Of a stretch of DNA of 35,559 nucleotides, positions 7,689 to 14,269 are shown piece after piece. The notes under the pieces were generated by a model. The model had not been told where the DNA came from and did not search any database. It saw nothing but the letters and a program-made list of their open reading frames with translations. The translations under genes were made by a program, and so were the position numbers. The stretch is from positions 1-35,559 of the forward strand of contig JBKPAF010000067.1 of the NCBI GenBank assembly GCA_046726275.1, written 5' to 3'. This DNA comes from DASXTW01 sp046726275 (GTDB lineage: Bacteria > Actinomycetota > UBA4738). Position 1 is the stretch's first letter; every line of letters begins with the position of its first letter.

Positions 7689-7774
7689 GCGCCAGTACCT
7701 CGCGCGAGCTCGCCTCCTTTGACCCGGTCGCCCATCCTCAAGGTCCAGCGCCCGTCCGGCCGATGGGTTGAGTG

Positions 7775-8248
7775 ATGGCTCGGTGCGTTGCCTGCGGGGC
7801 GCTCCTCGGTCCCGACGCGGAGTGGTGCGGCCAGTGCTACGCGCTGGTTCGTCCGGCGCGACCGGAAGCGCCCGACCCGGCCATCGCCCAGGCCGAACTC
7901 GGTGGATCCGCCCCGGTCAGCACCAACGGAGACGCGGCGATGCATCCGCCGGCCCCCACACGACCGTCACCTGGCGCGATCCCCTCTCTCAGCGCGGCTG
8001 CAGCCTTGGCAGCGATCCCTCCGGACCTGCAGATCACCCTGGCCTCAGCCGGATCCTCGAGCAGCCTCATGTCCCTCGGAAATCGGGGGAAGGCGTGGGT
8101 CACGGCGTCGATCATCGTGGTCGCCGCGTCCTCGGAAGCGTTGTTCTACCCGTACGCGAGGTACATGGTCGTGTACGGCCTGTTCGTGAGCGTGCTCTCA
8201 GGCCTGGCCATCTGGCGACTCTGGTCCCGCCGCTCAGTCAAGCGCTGA
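7775..8248 (+). CDS. Zinc-ribbon membrane protein B (157 aa)
   Basis: This protein repeats the plan of its upstream neighbour: CxxC-10-CxxC zinc ribbon (Cys4, Cys7, Cys18, Cys21), a long low-complexity linker rich in Pro, Ala and Ser (residues 28-105), and a C-terminal hydrophobic region with two helices (about residues 107-123 and 130-148), ending in a basic tail. ATG 7775 is preferred over GTG 7772, which overlaps it by phase. Function is unknown. Its last 15 bases overlap, tail to tail, the 3' end of the fused monooxygenase/reductase gene, exactly where that enzyme is shorter than expected. Confidence 0.65.
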   Translation: MARCVACGALLGPDAEWCGQCYALVRPARPEAPDPAIAQAELGGSAPVSTNGDAAMHPPAPTRPSPGAIPSLSAAAALAAIPPDLQITLASAGSSSSLMSLGNRGKAWVTASIIVVAASSEALFYPYARYMVVYGLFVSVLSGLAIWRLWSRRSVKR

Positions 8249-10387
8249 CAGCACGCATAGATCGGCTCGTCCCGCCGCCAGGAGCGTGTTGATCTCGTCT
8301 CGGCTGGTGACGTTCCCCCCCACGAGCGTGGGCGTCCCCGCCTCGTTTCGAACCCGGTCGCTGTACGTCGCGAGGAACATCCTCCCGTAGAGGGGACTCG
8401 CCCGGAGCGTCGTCTGCCCGGCCTGCACGTGGATCAGGTCGCATCCCCGCTCCCTCAGGAGCCTGGCCGTTGCGATCGCCTCGTCGATCTCCACACCCCC
8501 CCGAGCCCAGTCCGAGACCGACAGGGACACCGCGAGCGGCCGGTCCTCGGGCCAGACGGCACGGACGGCATCGAAGAGGTCGAGCGGAAAGCGCAGGCGA
8601 TCGGCGAGGGTGCCGCCGAATCGATCGGTCCGCGTGTTCGAGAGCGGAGAGATGAAGCTCGCCGGGAGATAGCCGTGGGCGAAGTTCAACTCGAGCAGAT
8701 CGAAGCCGGCCGCGGCGGCCATCCGGGCCGAGCGAACGAAGCGGTCCTTCACGCGGTCCATGTCAGCGACATCCATCTCCTTCGGCACCCGACCCCTCGG
8801 CGCATACGGGATAGGCGAGGCCGACAGGAGCGGCCAGCCATCCTCCCGCAGGGGCCGGTCCACCCCCTCTCGTCGGGGACGGGTCGCACCACGGCGCCCC
8901 GCGTGGCCGAGCTGCAGTCCGAGGAGTGCATCGCCGTGGGTCCGGACCCGCTGGAGGACCTCCCTCCACGCCCGGGCGTGCTCCTCCTCCCATAGGCCCG
9001 CAGAGCCGGGAGTGATCCGCCCGCCGGGAGAGACGGCCACGAGCTCGGTGAGGACCAGTCCTGCGCCGGTCCTCACGGCATCGGCCAGCTGATCGGCATG
9101 GCGCGACCCGGGGGTTCCGTCGACGGCTCCGTCCTCACCCGGAGGCGACAGGACCACCCGGTTCGGCGCCGTCACGCCCTTCGTCTCGAAAGGCGAGAAC
9201 ATCGGAGGCGGCGCGACCAGGAGTGGGGCGCCGTCGCCCGCGCTCGAGCCCCGGGCGCTCTCGGCGAACCGGGCATCGACCCGGCCGACGAGATTCGGAT
9301 CCCGCCGTTGAAGCTCCAGATGGCTGATCCTCCCGCTCCGCGTGAGCAGGTTGAAGGCGAACTGCACCGGTTCGAAGGTGGCGTACCGACTGACACCCTC
9401 GAAATAGGCCGCGCTCTCCACGGCGGCCTGCTGGAACCGCTCGACCAGCGGTTGGCGCTCCATCTCGTAGTCCGTGAGTGCCGCTACCAGGTCGTTCGGC
9501 CTGCGCTCGAGCGCGTCGGCCAGGGCGATGGCGTCCTCCATCGCGAGCTTCGTCCCCGATCCGATCGTGAAGTGCGCGGTGTGAGCGGCGTCACCGATCA
9601 GGACCGTGTTGTCGGTGTGCCAGGTCTCGCATCGGACGGTGACGAAGCTCATCCAGATCGAACGGTTCGACAGCAGCGAATGACCTCCGAGGTCGGAGGC
9701 GAAGAGCTTCTCGCAGAACGCCAGGCTCTCCTGTTCTGACGCGCGGTCCAGCCCGGCCCGCCGCCACACGGGTTCCGGGCACTCCACTATGAAGGTGCTG
9801 GTGAAGGCGTCCACGGGATAGCCGTGCACCTGAAACAGTCCGTGCTCGGTCTCGCGGAAGATGAACGTGAACGCCTTGAACACGAGATCCGCCCCGAACC
9901 ACGCGAACTTCGTCCGATGGGGTTCCAGGCTGGGCCGGAAGACGGCCTCGTCGGACCGGCGCACCAGGCTGTTCACACCGTCCGCTCCCACGAGCAGATC
10001 GGCCTGGCCGATCTCGGTCAGATCGCCCAGCTCTCGCTCGAATGAGAGCTCCACGCCGAGGTCGGCGCACCGTCGTTGCAGGATGCTCAGCAGCCTCTTG
10101 CGAGAGATGGCGGAGAACGCGTGGCCACGAGATCGGACCGTGTCGCCTCGATACCGCACATCGATCGCGGTCCACTTGGCGAACGTATCGGTGATCTCGT
10201 CGAACGTGACCCGGTCGGCATCCCGAAGGGCGCCCAACGCCTCCTCGGAGAACACGACACCCCAGCCGTAGGTGGCGTCGGGGGGATTGCGCTCGATGAC
10301 GGTGATCCAGTGAGCAGGCTGAGCCTTCTTCGCCAGCAGCGCGAAATAGAGGCCGGCCGGCCCCCCACCCACCACCACGATCCGCAC
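8234..10387 (-). CDS. Fused flavin monooxygenase/OYE reductase, 2-aminobenzoyl-CoA monooxygenase/reductase type, C-terminus short
   Basis: The 717-residue protein joins two flavoenzymes. Residues 1-375 are an FAD aromatic hydroxylase: dinucleotide fold GGGPAG at residues 7-12, DLLVGADGVNSL, and the FAD motif GDAAHTAHFTIGSG. From about residue 392 is an Old Yellow Enzyme-like FMN barrel: MFSPFETKGV, LGHAGRRG, HGYLPASFISPLSN, VSVSDW-like LSVSDWARGG and GGNVTSRDEI. This architecture is that of 2-aminobenzoyl-CoA monooxygenase/reductase and the related salicylyl-CoA 5-hydroxylase, which dearomatise CoA-bound aryl acids. The chain stops at GRADLCVLSALD, where relatives continue with the phosphate-binding GR segment and roughly 60 more residues. 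No other frame restores it. The GTG start lies 12 bases after the upstream oxidoreductase stop, so they form an operon. Confidence 0.9.
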   Translation of the reverse strand: MRIVVVGGGPAGLYFALLAKKAQPAHWITVIERNPPDATYGWGVVFSEEALGALRDADRVTFDEITDTFAKWTAIDVRYRGDTVRSRGHAFSAISRKRLLSILQRRCADLGVELSFERELGDLTEIGQADLLVGADGVNSLVRRSDEAVFRPSLEPHRTKFAWFGADLVFKAFTFIFRETEHGLFQVHGYPVDAFTSTFIVECPEPVWRRAGLDRASEQESLAFCEKLFASDLGGHSLLSNRSIWMSFVTVRCETWHTDNTVLIGDAAHTAHFTIGSGTKLAMEDAIALADALERRPNDLVAALTDYEMERQPLVERFQQAAVESAAYFEGVSRYATFEPVQFAFNLLTRSGRISHLELQRRDPNLVGRVDARFAESARGSSAGDGAPLLVAPPPMFSPFETKGVTAPNRVVLSPPGEDGAVDGTPGSRHADQLADAVRTGAGLVLTELVAVSPGGRITPGSAGLWEEEHARAWREVLQRVRTHGDALLGLQLGHAGRRGATRPRREGVDRPLREDGWPLLSASPIPYAPRGRVPKEMDVADMDRVKDRFVRSARMAAAAGFDLLELNFAHGYLPASFISPLSNTRTDRFGGTLADRLRFPLDLFDAVRAVWPEDRPLAVSLSVSDWARGGVEIDEAIATARLLRERGCDLIHVQAGQTTLRASPLYGRMFLATYSDRVRNEAGTPTLVGGNVTSRDEINTLLAAGRADLCVLSALD

Positions 10388-10399
10388 GCCGCCGGCGCC

Positions 10400-11242
10400 C
10401 TATGCCAGGACGTCCGCCAGCTGCTCGAGCTGGTCGAGCGCAGCCACGGTCGGGAACAGGACCAGCTCGTCGCATCCCGCTTCCTCGTATCCCCGGACGA
10501 AGTCCACGACTGCCTGCGGGCTGGTGAGGTTGGAGGCTGCGATCTTCTCGGCGAAGGGCCCCGTGAACGCGTAGTAGTCGCGGAGGTAGACCGCACCCGG
10601 CGAAGCGGCGGCTTCCCCCAGAGCGAAATACCCCTGGCCCCACAACAGGGGGCGGCCGGGACGACCGGCATCCACCCACGCCGCCCTGGCCCGGGCGGCC
10701 GCACCGGCGAACGCGCGAGGAGGTCCGCCTCCGTGCACGTAGCCGTCGGCGTACCGGGCCATCCGGGCGAACGCCTCCCCGCTCAACCCCCCCACCAGGA
10801 CGACCGGCCCCTCGCGACGGGCCGTTCGCGGACCGATCCTCCCCTCCTCCCAGTGCTCCCGGATGGCCACGAGATGCTCGGTCAGGACGTCCCCCCTTCC
10901 CAGATGCTCGACCCCAAGCGTCCGGTAATCGTCGTGTCGGGCACCGATGGAGAGCCCGAGGATCAGCCGTCCGCCGGAGATGGCGTCGATGGAGGCGGCT
11001 TGCTTGGCGAGGAGAGTGGCGGGCCGGAGCGGGCCGATCACCACCATCGTGACCAGACCAATGGCCGTCGTGGCGGCCGCCGCGGCGGCGAGGGTGGTGA
11101 AGGGTTCGAGGCTGTCGTACACCGGGCGGTCCAGGACACCCAGACTGGTGAACGGTCCCGCCTCCGCCTTCCGGGCCCAGTCGACGATGAGCCGGCCGTC
11201 GAGACCGGGGGCCGTGTTGGGCAGTCCGATCCCGACCCGCAT
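10400..11242 (-). CDS. LLM-class flavin-dependent oxidoreductase (luciferase-like)
   Basis: This 280-residue protein has the luciferase-like monooxygenase barrel: MRVGIGLPN at the start, VTMVVIGPLRPATLLAKQAASID, GRLILGLSIGARHDDY, and a C-terminal GCDELVLFPT. Members use FMN or, in many actinobacteria, coenzyme F420; the sequence does not settle which. ATG 11242 gives the standard N-terminal strand; a longer open frame back to 11347 runs through the divergent thioesterase and is rejected. It is followed by the monooxygenase/reductase after 12 bases, so it may supply an oxidation or reduction step in the same pathway. Confidence 0.85.
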   Translation of the reverse strand: MRVGIGLPNTAPGLDGRLIVDWARKAEAGPFTSLGVLDRPVYDSLEPFTTLAAAAAATTAIGLVTMVVIGPLRPATLLAKQAASIDAISGGRLILGLSIGARHDDYRTLGVEHLGRGDVLTEHLVAIREHWEEGRIGPRTARREGPVVLVGGLSGEAFARMARYADGYVHGGGPPRAFAGAAARARAAWVDAGRPGRPLLWGQGYFALGEAAASPGAVYLRDYYAFTGPFAEKIAASNLTSPQAVVDFVRGYEEAGCDELVLFPTVAALDQLEQLADVLA

Positions 11243-11248
11243 GCGTTC

Positions 11249-11254
11249 AGAATA
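11249..11254 (-). promoter_or_regulatory. Candidate -10 box for a leaderless LLM-oxidoreductase mRNA
   Basis: Reading the minus strand, TATTCT ends six bases before the ATG at 11242, the spacing expected for a leaderless transcript starting at the A of ATG. No ribosome site precedes that ATG. The box lies in the 19-base gap to the divergent thioesterase start, so its -35 must fall inside the thioesterase coding region. Confidence 0.4.
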
Positions 11255-11261
11255 GGGCCCG

Positions 11262-11708
11262 ATGGTGGAACCGATCCAGACGCCCCCGCCTGCCAGCATC
11301 ATCGTCCAACGTCGGATCGAGTGGCCGGATACGGACGCCTCGACCAACTACCACAACACGGCGGCCTTCCGCTTCATCGAGGTGGCGGAGACCGCCCTCC
11401 TCGACCGGCTCGGCGTTCTCGACGACGTGTACGGACGGCTTCCGCGCGTCCACATCTATGCCGACTTCCTGCGGGCCCTCCGGTTCCGAGATGTCGTCGA
11501 CATCGAGATCAGCGTGGAGTCCATAGGATCCAGCTCCATCACCTACGCATTCGAAATGCGATCCGGGGGACTGGTCGCCGTTCGAGGGAAGGCGGTGGCG
11601 GCCCTGCTGTCGGAATCCGGCGGGACGCCGGTTCCCTGGCCAGAGGAGTACCGGAGGCTGCTCCTCTCCGCCGGCCCGCAGCCCCCCGAGCGTCTCGTCG
11701 TCGACTGA
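11262..11708 (+). CDS. Hotdog-fold acyl-CoA thioesterase (4-hydroxybenzoyl-CoA thioesterase type)
   Basis: The 148-residue protein has the 4HBT hotdog pattern: IEWPDTDASTNYHNTAAF, in which the Asp-x-Asp and the following helix residues supply the active site, then ETALLDRLG and paired strands FRDVVDIEISVESIG and SSITYAFEM. Such enzymes hydrolyse aryl- or acyl-CoA thioesters. In this pathway it could release dead-end CoA intermediates and recycle CoA. The ATG at 11262 lies only 19 bases from the divergent oxidoreductase start. The methyltransferase that follows starts one base after the stop, giving a two-gene operon. Confidence 0.85.
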   Translation: MVEPIQTPPPASIIVQRRIEWPDTDASTNYHNTAAFRFIEVAETALLDRLGVLDDVYGRLPRVHIYADFLRALRFRDVVDIEISVESIGSSSITYAFEMRSGGLVAVRGKAVAALLSESGGTPVPWPEEYRRLLLSAGPQPPERLVVD

Positions 11709-11709
11709 C

Positions 11710-12525
11710 GTGCCATCGGCCGCTGAAGCCTGGACCACGGCCCTGGGTTCGTGGGCCATCCCCGAGGAGATCCTGGCGCAAGCCCCCGAGTCGCCTTGGC
11801 ACTTCCCCGTGAGCGTGTTCGCCAGGCGGGGCGAAGCGGCCAGATCGCAGGTCACTTTCTCGGATCAACGCGCCCTGGAGTCCCTTCCGGAGGGTGGCGC
11901 CGTCCTGGACGTGGGGTGTGGAGGCGGGGCGGCCTCCGCGCCGCTCATGCCCAGGGCGTCACTGGTCATCGGCGTGGACCCGTCGGGCGAGATGCTGAAG
12001 GCCTTCCTCGAGAACGGCCGGTCATCTGGAGTGAACGCGGAGGCGATCGAAGGCCGGTGGCCGGAGGTCGCCGAGCACACGTCGGTGGCGGACGTGGTCG
12101 TCTGCCACCACGTGGCCTACAACGCCCCAGACCTGGCTGGGTTCGCACAGCGACTGACCGATCACGCCCGCGTCCGGGTGGTGCTGGAACTCACCCGGCG
12201 CCACCCGACGAGCGACCTCGATCCCCTGTGGCTGCGATTCCATGGGCTCGTCCGGCCCACCCGCCCCACGGCGGACGACGCGGAAGCCGTCATCGAGGAG
12301 CTCGGCCTTCGACCGGAGCGGAAGGATTGGAGCGCGGAGCGGCCCGGAGCATACGAGTCGGTTCAGGAGATGGTTGCTCATGTCCGCCGGCTGGTGTGCC
12401 TCCCTCCAGAGCGAGATCCGGAGATCCGGGAGGCGATCGCCCCTCGCATCGTCGAACGGGGCGGCAGGTTCGGGTTTGCCGCCCGGCCCGTCACGACTCT
12501 GTGGTGGGACGGCACCGCGAGTTGA
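11710..12525 (+). CDS. Class I SAM-dependent methyltransferase
   Basis: The 271-residue protein has a Rossmann methyltransferase core: motif I VLDVGCGGGAAS (residues 60-71), an acidic end of strand 2 at VIGVDPS, and motif IV-like VADVVVCHHVAYN. The N-terminal 50 residues include a WHFP stretch. The substrate is not deducible. It starts with GTG one base after the thioesterase stop, so the pair is co-translated. It could be a small-molecule methyltransferase; nothing ties it firmly to aromatic degradation. Confidence 0.8.
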   Translation: MPSAAEAWTTALGSWAIPEEILAQAPESPWHFPVSVFARRGEAARSQVTFSDQRALESLPEGGAVLDVGCGGGAASAPLMPRASLVIGVDPSGEMLKAFLENGRSSGVNAEAIEGRWPEVAEHTSVADVVVCHHVAYNAPDLAGFAQRLTDHARVRVVLELTRRHPTSDLDPLWLRFHGLVRPTRPTADDAEAVIEELGLRPERKDWSAERPGAYESVQEMVAHVRRLVCLPPERDPEIREAIAPRIVERGGRFGFAARPVTTLWWDGTAS

Positions 12526-12561
12526 CGTTGGTTCGTGTCGGGCAGGTGAACGCCGGGCGGC

Positions 12562-12588
12562 TTGAGAGTGAACGTCGTAGGGTAGAAT
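12562..12588 (+). promoter_or_regulatory. Candidate promoter of the envelope cassette
   Basis: TAGAAT (12583-12588) is a near-consensus -10 box in the 95-base gap before the small membrane protein. A TTGAGA at 12562-12567 could be the -35, with a short 15-base spacer. An untranslated leader of about 25 bases with an AGGTGG ribosome site follows, so this cassette appears to start its own transcript. Confidence 0.45.
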
Positions 12589-12620
12589 CTTGCAACCCGA
12601 GCTCTAGTCAGGTGGAACCC

Positions 12621-12872
12621 ATGAGATCGAAGAGCCCATCGATAGGTTGGTTCGTGCTGGTCGTCCTCTGTTTCTGGCTGCTCGTCGTTCCCGCCGCCAA
12701 CGCATACGTCGACCCGGGGACCGGGAGCTACATCTTCCAGGTCCTCATCGGGGTGTTCCTCGGCGCCGCCGTGGCGGTGAAGGTCTTCTGGAGGAGGATC
12801 TGGGGCTTCGTCACCCGGAAGCCGGTAGGGAGCACATCGAGCCGGACGGCCGGGCCAGACAAGGAAGATTGA
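12621..12872 (+). CDS. Small DPGTGS-motif membrane protein (83 aa)
   Basis: ATG 12621 follows AGGTGG with about six bases spacing. The product starts with a signal-like hydrophobic helix (residues 10-28, ending in AANA), then the motif YVDPGTGSYIFQ, a second transmembrane helix (residues 38-56) and a basic KVFWRRIW segment at the membrane edge. Small proteins with a DPGTGS motif are familiar to me as neighbours of methyltransferase and sulfatase-like genes; their function is unknown. Its stop overlaps the TTG start of the next gene. It may be a membrane partner for the two enzymes downstream. Confidence 0.8.
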   Translation: MRSKSPSIGWFVLVVLCFWLLVVPAANAYVDPGTGSYIFQVLIGVFLGAAVAVKVFWRRIWGFVTRKPVGSTSSRTAGPDKED

Positions 12873-14269
12873 CCCCCTCAGTCGTCCCGAGCTCCTTCCG
12901 GGATCCCAGCGGGTTCGTCTTCACCCGAGATCAGGAACTTCTCAGGCAGGTCGACGCTTCCTGGCGTGACCAGTACGACCTCCTCATGGGATCGGGCCTG
13001 TACTCGGCCCTGGTCGAAGCTCGTCTGCTGGTCCCCCACGAGGAGGTCGAGCTGTCGAAGGCGGCCGGCCCCGACGCGTATCGCGTGCTCAGGCCCGAAC
13101 GGATCCCCTTCATCTCCTACCCGTACGAGTGGAGCTTCGGCCAACTGAAGGACGCGGCTCTCATCACCCTGCGCATCCAGCGGGTCGCCCTCGTCCACGG
13201 CATGTCCCTGCGCGACGCGAGCGCCTTCAACATCCAGTTCCGGAGCGGGCGCCCCGTCCTCATCGACTCGCTCTCGTTCGAGAAGCTGCCCGAGGGAAAG
13301 CCCTGGGTCGCCTACCGCCAGTTCTGTCAGCATTTCCTGGCCCCGCTGGCCCTGGCCGCGTACCGCGACATCAGGCTCACCCAGCTGGCCCGCGTCCACA
13401 TCGACGGGATCCCGCTCGACCTGGCCGCCGGGCTGCTTCCGTTCCGGGCGCGCTTCCGGGTGCCTCTCCTCCTCCACCTGTTCCTGCACGCCAGGAGCCA
13501 GGTGCGGCATCAGGCCGATGCGAACCAGGAGGGGTCGAACGGCCGTCGAACCCGGCCCTTCACGAGCCAGGCGTTCCGCGGGCTCCTCGACAGCCTCGAG
13601 AAGGCGGTGACCAAGCTCACGTGGCGGCCGGCGACGTCGCCCTGGGCGGGCTACTACACGGAAGCCGACAGCTACAGCACCGAGGCCATGGAGCACAAGC
13701 AACAGCTCGTGGAGGTCTTCCTGGATCGGACCTCCGGCCGGACCGCCTGGGATCTCGGGGCAAACACCGGACGGTTCAGCCGGATGGCCGCGGCGAGGGG
13801 GATGCACACCGTGTCTTTCGACCTCGACCCCGCGGCCGTGGAGTCGAACTACTCCCAGGCGGTCCGGGAGGACGAGACCGCGCTCCTGCCTCTTGTGGTG
13901 GATCTGGTCAACCCCAGTCCGTCGATCGGATGGGAGAACCATGAGCGACAGTCTCTGCTCGAGCGAGGTCCCGCAGACGTCGTGCTCGCCCTGGCTCTGA
14001 TCCATCACCTCGCCATCGGCAACAACGTTCCGCTGGAACGACTGGCCAGCTTCTTCGGCGGGCTCTGCACGTGGCTGATCGTGGAGTTCGTGCCGAAGTC
14101 CGACCCGAAGGTGCAGGTCCTCCTGGCCTCGCGGGAGGACGTTTTTCCCGGCTACACGCAGGAAGGCTTCGAGCGTGCGTTCGGAGCACGGTTCGATATC
14201 CAGGCCGGCGAGCAGATCAAGGACTCCGATCGGGTCCTGTACCTCATGCGGGCCAGGGATAGCAGGTGA
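12869..14269 (+). CDS. Class I SAM-dependent methyltransferase of the envelope cassette
   Basis: The start is TTG 12869, overlapping the previous TGA, with AAGGA close upstream; no ATG or GTG lies before the conserved SSFRDPSGFVF. The 466-residue protein has an N-terminal helical region (residues 1-250) with conserved-looking stretches YDLLMGSGLY, FISYPYEWSF, DASAFNIQF and LIDSLSFE, then a Rossmann methyltransferase domain: AWDLGANTGRFSRMAA (motif I), SFDLDPAAVE, and ALALIHHLAIGNN near motif IV. The methyl acceptor is unknown. Position between a small membrane protein and a membrane alkaline-phosphatase-fold enzyme argues for a lipid-linked or surface-glycan substrate. Its stop overlaps the following GTG start (GTGA). 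Confidence 0.82.
   Translation: MTPSVVPSSFRDPSGFVFTRDQELLRQVDASWRDQYDLLMGSGLYSALVEARLLVPHEEVELSKAAGPDAYRVLRPERIPFISYPYEWSFGQLKDAALITLRIQRVALVHGMSLRDASAFNIQFRSGRPVLIDSLSFEKLPEGKPWVAYRQFCQHFLAPLALAAYRDIRLTQLARVHIDGIPLDLAAGLLPFRARFRVPLLLHLFLHARSQVRHQADANQEGSNGRRTRPFTSQAFRGLLDSLEKAVTKLTWRPATSPWAGYYTEADSYSTEAMEHKQQLVEVFLDRTSGRTAWDLGANTGRFSRMAAARGMHTVSFDLDPAAVESNYSQAVREDETALLPLVVDLVNPSPSIGWENHERQSLLERGPADVVLALALIHHLAIGNNVPLERLASFFGGLCTWLIVEFVPKSDPKVQVLLASREDVFPGYTQEGFERAFGARFDIQAGEQIKDSDRVLYLMRARDSR

Noticed and set aside
8234..8444. A frameshift as explanation for the short C-terminus of the monooxygenase/reductase.
   Set aside because: Both other minus-strand frames were read through the region; neither continues with the expected OYE C-terminal motif.
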